Positions 47,519-60,013 of a stretch of 64,000 nucleotides of DNA are shown here, in pieces. Each line of letters begins with the position of its first letter. Position 1 is the first letter of the stretch. The stretch is taken from assembly GCF_028554725.1 (NCBI RefSeq), contig NC_071671.1, positions 63,785,001 to 63,849,000 of the forward strand, written 5' to 3'. The stretch is from Zeugodacus cucurbitae (Eukaryota > Arthropoda > Insecta > Diptera > Tephritidae). The position numbers were made by a program, and so were the translations under genes. The notes beneath the pieces were generated by a model. The model saw only the letters and a list, made by a program, of their open reading frames with translations. It was not told where the DNA came from and did not search any database.

Positions 47519-49229
47519 AACTCATAATTCTTATTTTTTTATTTCTTACAAATCCTCTGGCTTTATTTGCGGTCAATTTCCCCGCCATTTATTAAAGCTC
47601 ACACAAAATCCAAGTTAAAACGAAACCTCTCACATAGCAACACTAAATCCTTAAGATAAGACTTATCTTCTAAGTCGAAAATACGATTGAACCCTTGAAG
47701 AATACTGTGGCACCGCCAACGAAAATCTTAAAACCACGTACACATTCAAACAAATTTATGTGCACATAAATAAAGCGCTTGCAGGCAAAGTGTTAAGGCA
47801 TAACATTAAAGTTTGGCGCGATAGAATTCAACTTCAACAGTGTTGCAAAATGCTGCTGGCATGATTTGTTATGGCAATGTTGCACGAGTACGACTATATA
47901 TTGGGAACATCAAATACTTTTGGCGGGACCTTTTTCAGCATACACTGTTAACTCAAACTCTCTTCGAAATTTATTTATACTCCTACACAAATGCCGGCGG
48001 CGCTATCGATAAGCGATAATTTGCCGGCGGCGTGGTGATAGCTGAATGGGGGATGGACTTGGCCGAAGGTGCACAGAATGGGCGGTATATACAATATAGA
48101 TTCATATACAGATTCAAATAAATAATGTGGCAACTAAGAGTATCCGCTTCCATATAAGTGTGTGTGTGTGTGTGTGCTTGTGTGTGCGCCATTTTGAGCA
48201 TCACTACTACTGGTCGGCCAAAAGCATGCCGGTCAATGCCAAACGGAACACAATGAAGTGTGCGTATTGATTGGTGTGAATGCTGAAGTTATCTGCAAAG
48301 CTAATCCGTGCGTTTGTGGGGCAGCAGAGAAACGGTGAAGAGGAGCGCACAATGGTAACCGTAAAAGTAAGTGCGTCGCTTGATTGCCAACTCAAGTGGG
48401 GGGTCGAAACAAAAGTGGGCCCGGAGGTAGGGTTGATTTTAGTGATTGGCTGATTATGTAGCGGTGTGTGCGTTCATCCGCAGGGAATCGATTTATGTTT
48501 GCATGCTGTTGTTGTTGATGTTGTAAATGTGTGTATGTGTTTGTATTTACATTTAAAGTTTACAAGCAACAGCAAATTTTGCGGTTGAATTGAGTGGTGT
48601 ATATGCTTACTTGTAGCTGTGTGTGTGTGTGTTTGCTTTTATTTGTTTTCATTGTAGAGTCGAGTGCTTTTTTTTTGGATTTCTTTGTTGTATAAAGTAA
48701 ATTATTTGTGTAAGCTCTTAAAAATGCTTGCTTTTTTTGCAAATTTATGTTGTGATTTAATAGTGTTTGCGCTGCAAAAATACCGTTACCATTAAATGTG
48801 TTTGCAAACATGTGTGTGCGGGCGCCGGTGGTTAGTGGTGTTTGAGGAGCGAGTTCAAAGCTGCAAACAATTTAAATTGATCGATTGAATTACTCGCGGC
48901 GCTGCAGTTAAATATTGAATGTAAATAACAGCGGAATTACATTTTTTCAGAACTCTCCATATAAAAAAGCTGCAAGTTTTGATGCGGTGAGTGGCTTTCA
49001 TTTTGTGAAGTTTCACTTTTTGTCATTATTATGTAAAATGTATAATCTGCATATGTAAAATTATAAATAAATAAATACTCATAAATGTATTTGACTGGTT
49101 AGTGGTGATATGAAAGAGTTGCTAGAAAGAGCTAAAATTCGCTTGTTTGATATAGTATATAAGTAATAGTCCGATTCAATTGACTCTATGGTAACCAATC
49201 TGAGGAGCATGATTACAGTTAATATAATA
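47519..49229. other. Mostly non-coding stretch with one candidate exon
   Basis: It contains a GT run at about 48158-48177. The 48198-48338 segment is listed separately. The rest shows nothing I can support. Confidence 0.5.
48198..48338 (+). other. Cys-rich open segment without ATG, candidate exon
   Basis: The frame follows a TGA and reads ASLLLVGQKHAGQ, then CQTEHNEVCVLIGVNAEVIC and KANPCVCGAAEKR-stop. Cysteines are spaced C-x7-C-x10-C-x4-C-x-C, as might occur in a small secreted peptide. There is no ATG, so an upstream exon would be needed; GAG/CATCAC at 48197 is a poor acceptor. A minus-strand frame is open here too. I know no matching family. It may be chance. Confidence 0.15.
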
Positions 49230-50365
49230 TAAACTCCCAGCCGCTTTTTTTCTTTATTAATTGCTTTTTTAAAAAGTGTTATAGTGATCGGATTTAGTTC
49301 AAATATGCGCCATTTTGTTCGATAATATGTTTCCATCTAGACGAAAACTTCATAATAGCCACCTCGTAGAAGCTCTCTTCCTTATTTGCGAAGAAATCGG
49401 ACAGCCAGTTTCACAAGTTTTTGAGTTCAACTTTACTCCAACAAGGGCATTCGCCATGGACAGGAACAGATGGTAATCATTTGGCGCTATGTCCGGGCTA
49501 TATGGTAGATGCGATAAAACCTCCCATCCAAGCTTCCGTAGCTTCTGCCGAGTCCTCAACGAAGTGTGTGGTCTGGCGTTGTCCTGGTGTAACACTAAAT
49601 CCTTCCTATTTGGACAATTCTGGACGCTTCTGGTCGATCGCCTGCTTCAAGCGGTCCAGTTGCTCACAGTAGATGGTAGAATTAAGCGTCTGGCCATATG
49701 CGAGCAGCTCATAGTGGATGATTCCCTTCCAATCCTACGAAACACACAGCAAAACTTCCTGGCCGTCAATCCGTTTTCGCTTGATATTTTCATATATGAT
49801 GCATTTTTCGTCGCCAGTCACCATCCGCTTCAAAAATGGGTTGAGTTCGTTCCTTTCGTCAAATTATGCGGCACCCAAACATCAAGCTTTTTTGTGTATC
49901 CAGCCTCTGCAGATGCTTAAAAATGGTTTGGTGTCTACACATGTCGGTCTAACTCGATGTTTTCCATGATTTGATCGGTATTCCACAGGTCTTCCGCCGG
50001 TTGGCTTATCCATAGTATCGTTTTCACCCGCTCTGAATCGTCGAAACCATTCCTCCGCAGTTCGAACTGATAGAGTACCATCCCCCAAAACACCATTAAT
50101 CTCATTTCTCTAGCGGATATGCCTTTACAGAATGAAAACTTTAAAATAGCGAGAATTCGGCATTAGTGAACTCCATGTTTACACGTTTATAACTGTTGAA
50201 CGCAATATCCAAACTAATCAAGCATAGCGTAATTTTGTAGATTATGTCAAGACCTCTCAAAGATGTATAGTATTACCAGATGCGAGCTCTGTAGCGCTTT
50301 ATACATAGCCGCGAAATTCAAAAGACAAAAAGGCGGAAGGGAAGTGATATTTGCCAACCTTATAT
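49230..50365 (-). mobile_element. Mariner relic 3
   Basis: The right end (ending near 50365) is the inverse of the 5' terminus, eroded. The left end near 49230 is strongly mutated. The copy spans nearly the whole element but with internal deletions and frameshifts. Its length, about 1.1-1.2 kb, is close to that of a complete mariner. Confidence 0.8.
49350..50088 (-). pseudogene. Mariner transposase pseudogene (relic 3)
   Basis: The N-terminal frame (50088-49882) keeps VRTAEEWFRRFRAGENDTM, the helix-turn-helix part that binds the terminal repeats, then GGRPV, and goes out of frame. The middle shows deletions, including the segment encoding part of the INACDMLLKR region. The C-terminal frame (49595-49350) keeps HQDNARPHTS (second catalytic Asp) and YSPDIAPNDYHLF (third), then the ANALVGVKLNSK tail. 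Several frameshifts make it non-functional. It is the best-preserved C-terminus of the four relics. Confidence 0.85.
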
Positions 50366-50913
50366 ATATTTATATGTTGAGTAACGCTGGGATTTATTGA
50401 AATTTTAAAGATTTCGTTAAATAATATTCCTTCCTTATAGTATCTATCCTTTTCCTATGATTATTGTTTCACTGAAAAAATTATATATTTAAAGTAGAAT
50501 TTAAAAGAGTAATGGCCATGGATTCAAGTGAGGCCTGGTTGCTGATGAGGTGGGTTTTTAATAAAATAAAGTATTTTTCATTTCAATTTCTTTTTTCAAC
50601 TGCGAAGGAATGTATTGCTTTGTATGCTCTTCAGCATTAAATTAAATTAAATGTTTTTTTTATCGAAATAAATTCAATAAAATGTTTTGCAAAAAAAAAA
50701 TAAATTATTTTACTATTATTATTGCCTGTTGTTTTTACTTCATTACAGCTCAATGGAGCTCAACAATGCGGGTTAAATATTTAATAGTGAAAGCTGAAAA
50801 AACTTGGCATTTTTTTTAACTACAAATATTTTATGTTATAATGTAAAATATGCAGATAAAGCTGGTAATATGCATTTCAACTTTATAAAAAATACTTCTC
50901 TATATATTTACAT
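50366..50913. other. AT-rich non-coding stretch
   Basis: Nothing recognised besides homopolymer runs. Confidence 0.55.
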
Positions 50914-51167
50914 TCGAGGTTTGTTAAAGAATTAACGATAATTTTCGTTTTTTTTTATTTAAGCATTCGTCTATATTATATTGTATATATGTACTGTCGC
51001 CTTTAAAATAGTTCCCAGACGATATTATGTACTTCTGTAAGCACTTCTAGCTATCGTCGAAACACTTCTCAAACGCGATTTTTGGGATAGCCGTTGGCTA
51101 TTTCATCGATTTTCCATATAAAATTTGAAATTTTACTATTCCCGTTATTTTTTGAACACACCACTTA
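50914..51167 (-). mobile_element. Internally deleted mariner-type element (copy 3)
   Basis: The right end is a good terminus (CCCGTTATTTTTTGAACACA). The left end, TCGAGGTTTGTTAAAGAATT, is eroded. The interior, on the minus strand, aligns with the 1948 element from GAAATAG.CAA.GGCTATTCC through TTTGAGAAGTGTTT to GGGAACTATTTTAAAGGCGAC. This confirms common ancestry of the two copies. Confidence 0.75.
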
Positions 51168-51829
51168 GGTATATGTTATAACAAGTGATAGAATATGTTT
51201 ATAATGGAATTATTTTATAAATATTTGAATTATGCAGTTTTTTTTTGAAATGTAGACTTACGCATTCATATATAACTAAAATTATTAGTGCTCGTTAAAA
51301 CTTGTTTGAAAATCTGCATTCACAGATCCGAAGTCGCACATTAATTAGTCCGAATTTGTTATTCATAGAACAACTAGCATTATGAGTAAACAATAATAGA
51401 AATATATATGTATGCATATGTGTGCTCTCCGCTCTAAACAAAACCACATTCTCGGAATTTCTTGCTCTAATTTCTAGCTAAAATTGTTGAGCTTAAGCTA
51501 ATTGCAACTTTTGTCTTAAATAGTTGTATGCATTTAATTTGTCTTTCATTATGCAAAATACTTAGAAAATCTCGGACAATTTTGTAGCCTCAGTCCATGC
51601 TACAATATTCGAATCTACGCTACAACGAAGTCTCTCTAATTGACAACCAAATTGGCAAGCAATTGTATATAATTGCAAATTACTGATAATTTACATAATG
51701 CCAGTGCCATATAAATAGGCGTTTGGTTTTGAACACTTGACTGCGTTAGCATTGTGGCAATAAGTTGTTAATATGCTGACCAAATCTTTTATGGAATGTG
51801 AGAGATAATTTTAGACAAATGAAAATTAG
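51168..51829. other. Non-coding stretch, no gene seen
   Basis: Nothing recognised. Confidence 0.5.
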
Positions 51830-52766
51830 ACAAGTAAGGAAGGGCTAAGTTCGGATGTAACCGAAAATTAAATACTCTCGCAATTTATTAATTTCATTTT
51901 ATTAATATAACATACAATTTGACCCATATATTCGTCACATATATGGTATAAAGTCCATTTTAAGTCGGAAACCCTAATACTCGGTATATGGGAGTTAGGT
52001 GAAGTTATGACACGATTTAAAGCATTTTAGGCACGGAGACATATTATTAAAAGAAGGATACTCCCTCTGAATTTCTTCAAAATATCTGAGAGGCTTACCT
52101 ATATTCTCGGTAAAAAAAAAAAATTAGAATCTCTGAGGTCCTCTTGTACGATATATGGGACCTTGAAAACTTATGGTCCGATTTCGACGATTTTTAGAAG
52201 AGCGATGCCACACTATAAATGCAGTATTTATGGAAAGTTCTGTTCCGATATGTTCATTAGTGCCTACTTTATATCATGTAAAGTAAACGATTCAGATCGT
52301 TCTGGTATATAGAAAGTAGGCGTGGTAGTCAACTGATATGACCTATTTTTACAACATATCATTGGAATGCAAGGAAAATATCACAAACAAAATTTCATTG
52401 ATATTGGTCGAGTAGTAGTCGCTCTTCCATACCTTCTTTATAATGAAATTTAAGGTATCTAGTGTTTTTCCTTACTGAATTAAAGGATTTTTAGTAGTTT
52501 CAATATAACCTTTGTATGGGAGGACGACGTGGTTATAATCCGATTTCCTCGGATTACTTTCATAGCTTTATTTATTTATATGTTTTCGGTTTTTGTCATT
52601 TTGTGGGCGTGGTAGTGTTCCGATTTTGCCCATCTTCGAAAGCAACCTTCCTATGGTGCCAAGAAACAGGTGTACCATTTTGCACGGACGGACGGACTGA
52701 CAGATATCTGGACTCGTTTAGTTTTGGGTGTTACAAAAAACCGTTTTGTGAGAGAGAGTATAAAAA
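51830..52766 (-). mobile_element. INE-1/DINE-1-like element, copy D
   Basis: It begins ACAAGTAAGGAAGGGCTAAG, then GTTCGGATGTAACCGAAAAT (one hairpin arm mutated) and TACTCTCGCAA. The interior follows copies C and E. The distal part is shortened, keeping a reduced GGACGGACGGACTGACAGA tract, and it ends GTGAGAGAGAGTATAAAAA. Confidence 0.7.
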
Positions 52767-55649
52767 TTAGCATTGGTAAATATAGTGTTATTTAAATATT
52801 TTCTAACTAGAGATATATGTAGCTGTAAGCATAAGAACAACTTTGCTCTTAGAGGAAGATTAGGTTGGGTTATGGTTACCTTATATGGGTCGAAGTCAAC
52901 TTTGGTGAAATCGTGGCCTCTTTAACATGCCTTAGACATTCATATCTTGTTCAATGAAAAAATAAATTCCAATTTTTTGAGTTACAACTCTTGAACATAC
53001 CGGTAATTGTCGCAACTACAAATTTCAAACAACAGTGGCAACACTATGACGCACTTTCTCTCAACTGCTTTTAATAATTAAAACATATTAAACAATTTTA
53101 AAGCAATTACCTGCAAGAAAATTGTTTGCACAATAAAATATTTAATTCTCAAACATTTGGCGGTCATTTGCACCTTAGCGATAACAGCAACAAAAAACAC
53201 AAAAGAAAGAATATATTAAGTCAACTAAAGGGAGCGACCGTGATGAAATTTCCATGACTTTTCGTTCGCAATTGATTGTTGTACTTGTTGTTGTTATTCG
53301 CTTTCGTTTATTTATGCCTTTTAAATGTTTTCTATTTGCATGAACGGTTAGTCACGCAACAAATGATCGCGCTGGAGTGCGCCACCGTGATTGTGGGCTG
53401 AGGGAGACAGCGTAAAAGCGTAAAAAATGGGGAAAAATATTATAAATGCGCACCGGGCACATCACGTGATACCGTGAACTTTGCACGACTGCGGTTTCCT
53501 GGGAAAAACTCGACTTGAATATTTGCCGAATAAAAATAAACAAACAAAACAGCGCAACTATGCATGAATATTGGAGAAATGGCGCTTACGCGAGCTATAT
53601 TTGGCGTCGATTAAACCGCAGACGCGAACGTGTTCTATTAGATGTAGGTTGGCGGCAATAACAACCACTGCCGTTAACTAAAAATGAGTATGTGTGGTCG
53701 TGTGTGTGGAACAATGGAAACCGGCGTTTTATATAAATTCTACAGTTGAACTGCCGGCTTAGCGGATGTGTTGAGTTATTATGCTGATTCAGCTGATAAC
53801 GGGCTACCGGGTATTGGTTGTTTCATGGTATTCAGTTGTTTTGGGTGCAGACTACTTTTGCGTGTTTTGAACCCAACGTAGCACTGTTGGGAAAGAAAAC
53901 TGATTTGTCTTTGTTTCAGAGACTGAGCTTGATGTTGTGGAACGTTTTCTTTATCTGGTCTCTTTTAGTTCGAGCAGTTCTTCAATTCGATTACGGAGAC
54001 CAACGAACATTGGATACATTTCTTTTTCCAGAGGATCTCTTATCGTTGACATCCGAAAAGTATTTTCAGAATTCTATTATATATGGGTCACATATTCGAT
54101 AAGCTATCAGATTCCATAGTTCTTTATGAATGAACTCTAGATTCTTCACAATAATGCTATTTTATATACAAGATAATATGCGTTATTGTGATTTGAACTA
54201 TCGTTCCTATGGCTTTCACGATCTCATTATCGATCTTTTGAAAAAAAAAGTTAGCTGGTTCCTCGACCATTATGTCCACCATGTTTCCCTGTTTATAAGA
54301 ACATTTTCAAAAAGATTATTGTTGAACTCATGATCAATCCACACGGTCTTCAATGATATATTCTGGAATAAAGGAGGTGATGGATGATTAAACGCTTACA
54401 TTAAGCTAAGGAAGCTTTTAGATGGCCCCACACAATCAGCGATAACCATACACCTTATGAGACTTATAAAACTCTACTAGAACACGTAGTTTCTATAAAT
54501 GATAGCAACAAATCGAAGAGGCTATGAGGGTGTACAGAACAACATCTCTCCTTACTATAATCTATAGCTTTATTTATAAAGTTCAATCTTTGTTTATTAA
54601 GGATAAGAAAAAAGTTATATGAGATGAGGAATAGTTATCAGCTCGAGCAGTTCTTTTGAAATACTATTCATCTATAGGGTACCTGGTACCCTGGTACAAA
54701 TTTCTTCAATAATTCTTTTTTTCTGTACCATCACAAGCGTGACGTATGCGTTAGCCATAACTAAGTGCCTGCAAAATACATTTTAATGCACACTCAACGA
54801 ATATTGATGAGTCAGCTGAGTCGGTTTTGAATTTGAATAAACTTGTGGCATCCACGACGGGTGTTGTACAACCGAAGGGCAATTAGGCGCCCGCCACCAG
54901 AAAGGTGTTGAAAAAATGCAAGGAAATAATATTCGTAGAAAGAAATGCCGTCGAAAGAGTTATTAAATGGTAAAAGAACAACAACAACGCAGACACAGGC
55001 AGAGCGTTTGTAGCAAGCAAGCAGTCTGTGACCACAAATTACATTTGAACATGCAACTTGCAAACTGACAGCAATGAATTATAGCAACAAATAGAGTGCG
55101 AAGAAGGAAGCGTAGAAACAGAGTGAGGAATTCGAAAATAAAGCATTGAAGAACAACAAGAACACACTAGCAGACGCAATTCTTGTTTGCCTACAAATAG
55201 TAGTAGTTGTCTTCGCAAACACTAACAACAATTGCAACTTACAAACCGATTCGTGCACTTTTTTGTTTTTGGTTTTTTGTTATTTCTTTTTCATTTAGTT
55301 TTCTGCTTTTACAATAGACAAATTGAAAAATATAATTTCCCAGTTGAGCTGTTGAATTCTGATAAGCGACGGCAACAACAACTTCGCGCTCTGCCAAACG
55401 CACACACAAAGGCAGCGCCAGGCAGGACTAGGCAAGGCAAGGCAATGCAATTGGCAAATGCGATTGCAGTGGCAATGTCATGGCTGTTAGTAAATGCCGT
55501 GGTTTACAAATTTTGGGGTCTTATGAATATTTGAAAGGAGTTTTTTAAATCAAAACAAATTATTTTAAATGAATTTCGAAATTAATATGAAATAATAAAC
55601 TAAATTTTTTACCAGAAATTAAAATCAAAAAAGTTTTCACAATCGCAAA
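52767..55649. other. Non-coding stretch, no gene seen
   Basis: A TTAGGTTGGGTTATGGTTA word near 52860 may be a scrap of a retrotransposon 3' end. The segment 54830-55500 is rich in CAACAACAA and GCAAGGCAAGGCAATGCAA, like fly UTR or intron DNA. No gene can be supported. Confidence 0.45.
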
Positions 55650-55727
55650 AAAAGTTACTATCACAGATTATAGTTTTGTTCACATATCGGTTGTTTGTAA
55701 GTGATAAAAATAAACGATTTAGATATG

Positions 55728-57037
55728 TAAAGGGTGATTTTTTAAGAGCTTGATAACTTTAAAAAAAAAAAAACGCATAAAATTTGCAAAATCTCATCGG
55801 TTCTTTATTTGAAACGTTAGATTGGTTCATGACATTTACTTTTTGAAGATAATTTCATTTAAATGTTGACCGCGGCTGCGTCTTAGGTGGTCCATTCGGA
55901 AAGTCCAATTTTGGGCAACTTTTTCGAGCATTTCGGCCGGAATAGCCCGAATTTCTTCGGAAATGTTGTCTTCCAAAGCTGGAATAGTTGCTGGCTTATT
56001 TCTGTAGACTTTAGACTTGACGTAGCCCCACAAAAAATAGTCTAAAGGCGTTAAATCGCATGATCTTGGTGGCCAACTTACGGGTCCATTTCTTGAGATG
56101 AATTGTTCTCCGAAGTTTTCCCTCAAAATGGCCATAGAATCGCGAGCTGTGTGGCATGTAGCGCCATCTTGTTGAAACCACATGTCAACCAAGTTCAGTT
56201 CTTCCATTTTTGGCAACAAAAAGTTTGTTAGCATCGAACGATAGCGATCGCCATTCACCGTAACGTTGCGTCCAACAGCATCTTTGAAAAAATACGGTCC
56301 AATGATTCCACCAGCGTACAAACCACACCAAACAGTGCATTTTTCGGGATGCATGGGCAGTTCTTGAACGGCTTCTGGTTGCTCTTCACCCCAAATGCGG
56401 CAATTTTGCTTATTTACGTAGCCATTCAACCAGAAATGAGCCTCATCGCTGAACAAAATTTGTCGATTTGTCGAGCGGATTTTCTGCCAACTTTTCTAGG
56501 GCCCATTCACTGAAAATTCGACGTTGTGGCAGATCGTTCGGCTTCAGTTCTTGCACGAGCTGTATTTTATACGGTTTTACACCAAGATCTTTGCGTAAAA
56601 TCTTCCATGTGGTCGAATAACACAAACCCAATTGCTGCGAACGGCGACGAATCGACATTTCACGGTCTTCAGCCACACTCTCAGAAACAGACGCAATATT
56701 CTCTTCTGTACGCACTGTACGCATTCGTGTGGTTGGTTTAATGTCCAATAAAGTAAACTGAGTGCGAAACTTGGTCACAATCGCATTAATTGTTTGCTCA
56801 CTTGGTCGATTATGTAGACCATAAATCGGACGTAAAGCGCGAAACACATTTCGAACCGAACACTGATTTTGGTAATAAAATTCAATGATTTGCAAGCGTT
56901 GCTCGTTAGTAAGTCTATTCATGATGAAATGTCAAAGCATACTGAGCATCTTTCTCTTTGACACCATGTCTGAAATCCCACGTGATCTGTCAAATACTAA
57001 TGCATGAAAATCCTAACCTCAAAAAAATCACCCGTTA
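55728..57037 (-). mobile_element. DD41D mariner-like (rosa-type) element, nearly intact
   Basis: Termini are TAAAGGGTGATTTTTT at 55728 and, inverted, TAACGGGTGATTTTTT ending at 57037: one mismatch in 16 bp, with weaker similarity beyond. The 1310-bp element contains one transposase gene on the minus strand with a single frame break. It sits inside a DINE-1-like copy, in that family's TTAGATATA..GGTTATATA block, so it inserted later. The DD41D spacing recalls the rosa family described from Ceratitis and other tephritids. Confidence 0.85.
55836..56922 (-). pseudogene. DD41D (rosa-like) transposase, one frameshift
   Basis: This transposase would bind the TAA(A/C)GGGTG ends and cut and re-insert the element at TA. 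The N-terminal part (56922-56443, 159 codons) starts MNRLTNEQRLQIIEFYY and holds two helix-turn-helix regions. The C-terminal part (56456-55836, 206 codons) holds the catalytic triad: FSDEAHF, then WFQQDGATCHTA, then SCDLTPLDYFLWG, with 41 residues between the second Asp and that of LDYF, and ends LRRSRGQHLNEIIFKK. The two overlap out of frame near 56443-56465; one small indel between ENPL and LFSDEAH appears to be the only lesion. Family usual length is about 345-360 residues. The copy is young compared with its neighbours. Confidence 0.88.
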
Positions 57038-57164
57038 TAAGGTTATATAACAGGTCAAATACGGATGCCTGTATGTTCGTCGCACTATGAAGGGGCATAT
57101 TTGGAACTTCAAAAACTATTCGACCGATTTCAAGGAAATTCGGTAATAATACTTTCTAGATACC

Positions 57165-57970
57165 CTGATGACACGGTCCGGTTCCGGTAACATAATTTCC
57201 GGTTCCGATAACATCGGTTCCCATCATATCCGGATACCCAGTATCCGGTTCCCGTAACACCATTCCCATATCCGTTCCCGTGTGACCACATCCGGTTCTG
57301 GTGGAATCATTTCCGGTTCCGGTAAAACCATTGCCCATATCCGGTTCCGGTAACACAATTTCCGTTTCCGGTGACCCAATTTACAGTTGCCCTATTGCCG
57401 GTTCCGGCCTCATATCATCATATCAGGAAACATCATATCCGATTTTGGTAACATCACTTCAGTGTAGATCACCACAACACTTTGAAGAGTCATAACTCCG
57501 ATTTCATAAGTATAACGTTTTAAATTCAAAGTAATTTTCTAAAAAAATTTTTTTGAACCATTATATCAAAATGAATGTCCGTGCAACGGATAAACTGGCA
57601 TAACTAAGCCATAAATAAAGCTATTCAAGTTAAATTTCAATGAAATTCGGTACATAATACTTTCTAGACACCCTGATGACACGGAGGGAATAAGAGGATA
57701 GTATCATATCCTGTTCCGGTTACCCCATATTCGGCCACCTCATATAATGTTCCGGTTCCGATAACATAGTTTAACATGACTTCATATCCGGTTACCCAGT
57801 TTCCGATTCCGGTAACATCAGGCCACCTCATATTAGATTCCGGTTGCCTCATTTCCGGTTCCGGTAACATCAGTTCCCGTAACATCATATCCTGTTGCCC
57901 AGTTTCCGGTAACATCAAATCCGGTTTCTGTAACATCATTACCCATATCCGCGTGCCCCACATCCGGAAG
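57165..57970. repeat. GC-rich CCGGTTCCGGTAAC minisatellite in two blocks
   Basis: Degenerate units around TCCGGTTCCGGTAACATC are repeated many times in 57170-57470 and 57700-57970. Both blocks are preceded by the same words, ACTTTCTAGA(T/C)ACCC followed by TGATGACACGG (57152-57175 and 57660-57683), so a unit of about 510 bp containing a minisatellite was itself duplicated. Few stop codons occur, so low-complexity frames (repeated GTGN and PEP/GSGN) are open on both strands; they are not genes. Confidence 0.85.
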
Positions 57971-57980
57971 AGTAGAGCAC

Positions 57981-59231
57981 CACAGTGTGTTTTTTTATTA
58001 AATTGTTTTTTTTTTATTAAATTTTTTATATTTTATATATTTTCATTGTTAATAAAGAACATAGAAATATAAATATATATTTTGTTATTTCCTGGATATT
58101 TAAAACTTTCTTACTACACTAATGCCTATGCTTACATATATCGCGCTGTGTCTAAGCAAAAGCTACATAAACCCATTTTGCGGCGCGCCTGCTTTGCGTC
58201 TCTGCGGCAGCTGATAAAACCGACAAATAGCAGCGATAGCTCGAACAAAATGTTACTGCCATTTGAAGTTTACAAATTGTGCATTAAAGTAGTTGCACTG
58301 CTTCTGTGAACAGAGGTTTGAAAAGAAGACTTAGTGCCTCATTACTGTTGTTGTTATTTCCGTGGAGCATTTCACAAGAACTTCTAGCAATATAAGAAAA
58401 AAATTAAATTTTCTTATCAGCTGGTGGAAATGTAGAAATAAAAGTAAGAGATGTAGGTACGAATAAATACTAAATCTATTGCAATATGCAACTTAGCTTT
58501 CAGTGATTTTTTCTGTATTATTTTTTAACTTCTACTTACCACACCTCACTTCAAGTTACTTTAACTTAGTATTATCAGTATTACAGTTCATTGACCTGCA
58601 GCTTGGACTAATTGAAAGCAAGTGCATGTTAATTTTCCATATATTCACCTTCTTAGGAAAATTCTAAAGTTCACAACACCGGCAACTACAAAAGTTTTCA
58701 TTGCATTTTTCACTGTCACTGCGCTGGCAGAAGTCTTAAAAATTCAACCAAACTTAATTAGAAAACTTTGTGACAGTCTATAGTGTGAAGGTGAGAGAAA
58801 TATTTGCTTTGATGATATTTTAGTGGAATAAACTCACTTGAATATGTACTTGTATATGTACTTGTATATGTACTCGTACATATGTATTTATTCTATAAAT
58901 TAGAAGTTTTGTCTAAGTTTTAGCTGGTAGTTGCTGAGTTGCAGTGTTGCTGTCGTAAACTTTTTGAAATGAAGTTAAGAGCGTATAGCTTAATTCTCTT
59001 AATTCTAGTAAAGACGAAATTTAAACCAATAAACCACATAACAGAAGTGTGTAAGTTTTTGAAGAAACCGCTTAGGTGCTTATGTTATGTTCTTGAAAAG
59101 CTCAAAGCTGTAACAACAATACTAATAGCTTTTAATTTTAACAAAGGCATTATCTTTGAAAATAGAAAGTTTGCTCATGAAAAGAGAATTGAAGGAAAAA
59201 TTAGGGTTAATAAGTAAAAAAATATTTATTA
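57981..59231. other. Non-coding stretch, no supportable gene
   Basis: Contains three GTACTTGTATAT-type repeats near 58845-58880. An 82-codon frame (58969-59217) has a hydrophobic, basic start but no recognisable family. Confidence 0.45.
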
Positions 59232-60013
59232 AACAAATAAGGAAGAGCTAAGTTCGGGTGTAACCGAAAATTTTAAGCTCTCGCAATTTATTTATTTAAT
59301 TTTATTAGTACATATAAAACACACAATTTGACTCACATATTTGTCATATATATGGTATAGAGTCCATTGAAAGTTGGAAACTCTAATATTAGGTATATGG
59401 GAACTAGGTGAAGTTATGACCCGTTTTCACGTATTTTAGGCACGGAGTCATGTTAGTAAAAGAAAGATATTCCCTCCGAAATTCTTCAAAATATTTGAGA
59501 GACTTACCTATAATTTCAGTAAAAAATGTGTTAGAAGCACTAAGGTCCTCATGTACGATATATGGGGCCTTGAAAATATATGGTTCGATTTCGACGATTT
59601 TCAGAAATATAGTATTTGTGCAAAAGTTCTGTTTCGATCTATTCACTAGTGATTACTTTATATATTGTAAGTAAACGATTTAGATCGACTTCAAAGCCCT
59701 GATATGGGAAGTAGGCGTGGTTGCGAACCGATTTGGCCCATTTTCACAACATATCATTGGGTTGCAAGGAAAATATTACAAACATAATTTAATTGAAATT
59801 GGTCGAGTAGTTTCGGAGATATGGTTTTTGACCCATAAGTGGCTACCTTCTTTATAATGAAATTTAAGGTTTCTGTTGGTTTTCCTTACTGAATTAGAGC
59901 ATTTTCAGTAGTTTTCCACGTATCTTTTGTATGGGGTGTGGGCGTGGTTATAATCCGATTTCCTCCATTTTTGGACTATATAAGGAAATGGCTGAAGAAA
60001 ACGACTCCTGAGA
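59232..60013 (-). mobile_element. INE-1/DINE-1-like element, copy E, truncated
   Basis: It begins AAACAAATAAGGAAGAGCTA, then GTTCGGGTGTAACCGAAAAT and TTTTAAGCTCTCGCAATTTA. The family sequence stops at GAAAACGACTCCTGAG near 60013, so the other end, with the GTCTGTC tract and subterminal inverted repeat, is lost. Confidence 0.7.

Larger units (their letters stand above)
55650..57980 (+). mobile_element. INE-1/DINE-1-like element, copy F, interrupted
   Basis: 55660-55727 (AGTTTTGTTCACATATCGG ... TTAGATATG) matches the start of copy A in the same orientation. After the DD41D element, the family resumes at 57038 with GGTTATATAAC, GGATGCCTGTATGTTCGTC and GAAGGGGCATATTTGG, then a CGACCGATTTCA.GGAAATTCGG block. 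The interior is replaced by the GC-rich minisatellite (57170-57970), and a second CAATGAAATTCGGTACATAA block follows at 57639. The 3' hairpin end is missing. Confidence 0.65.

Noticed and set aside
57156..57963. Open frames across the CCGGTT minisatellite
   Set aside because: Low-complexity translation of a GC-rich tandem repeat; stop codons are absent because of composition.
58969..59217. 82-codon frame with a hydrophobic, basic start
   Set aside because: Lys/Ile/Leu-rich as expected of AT-rich DNA, no domain, and it abuts a transposon copy; insufficient support for a gene.
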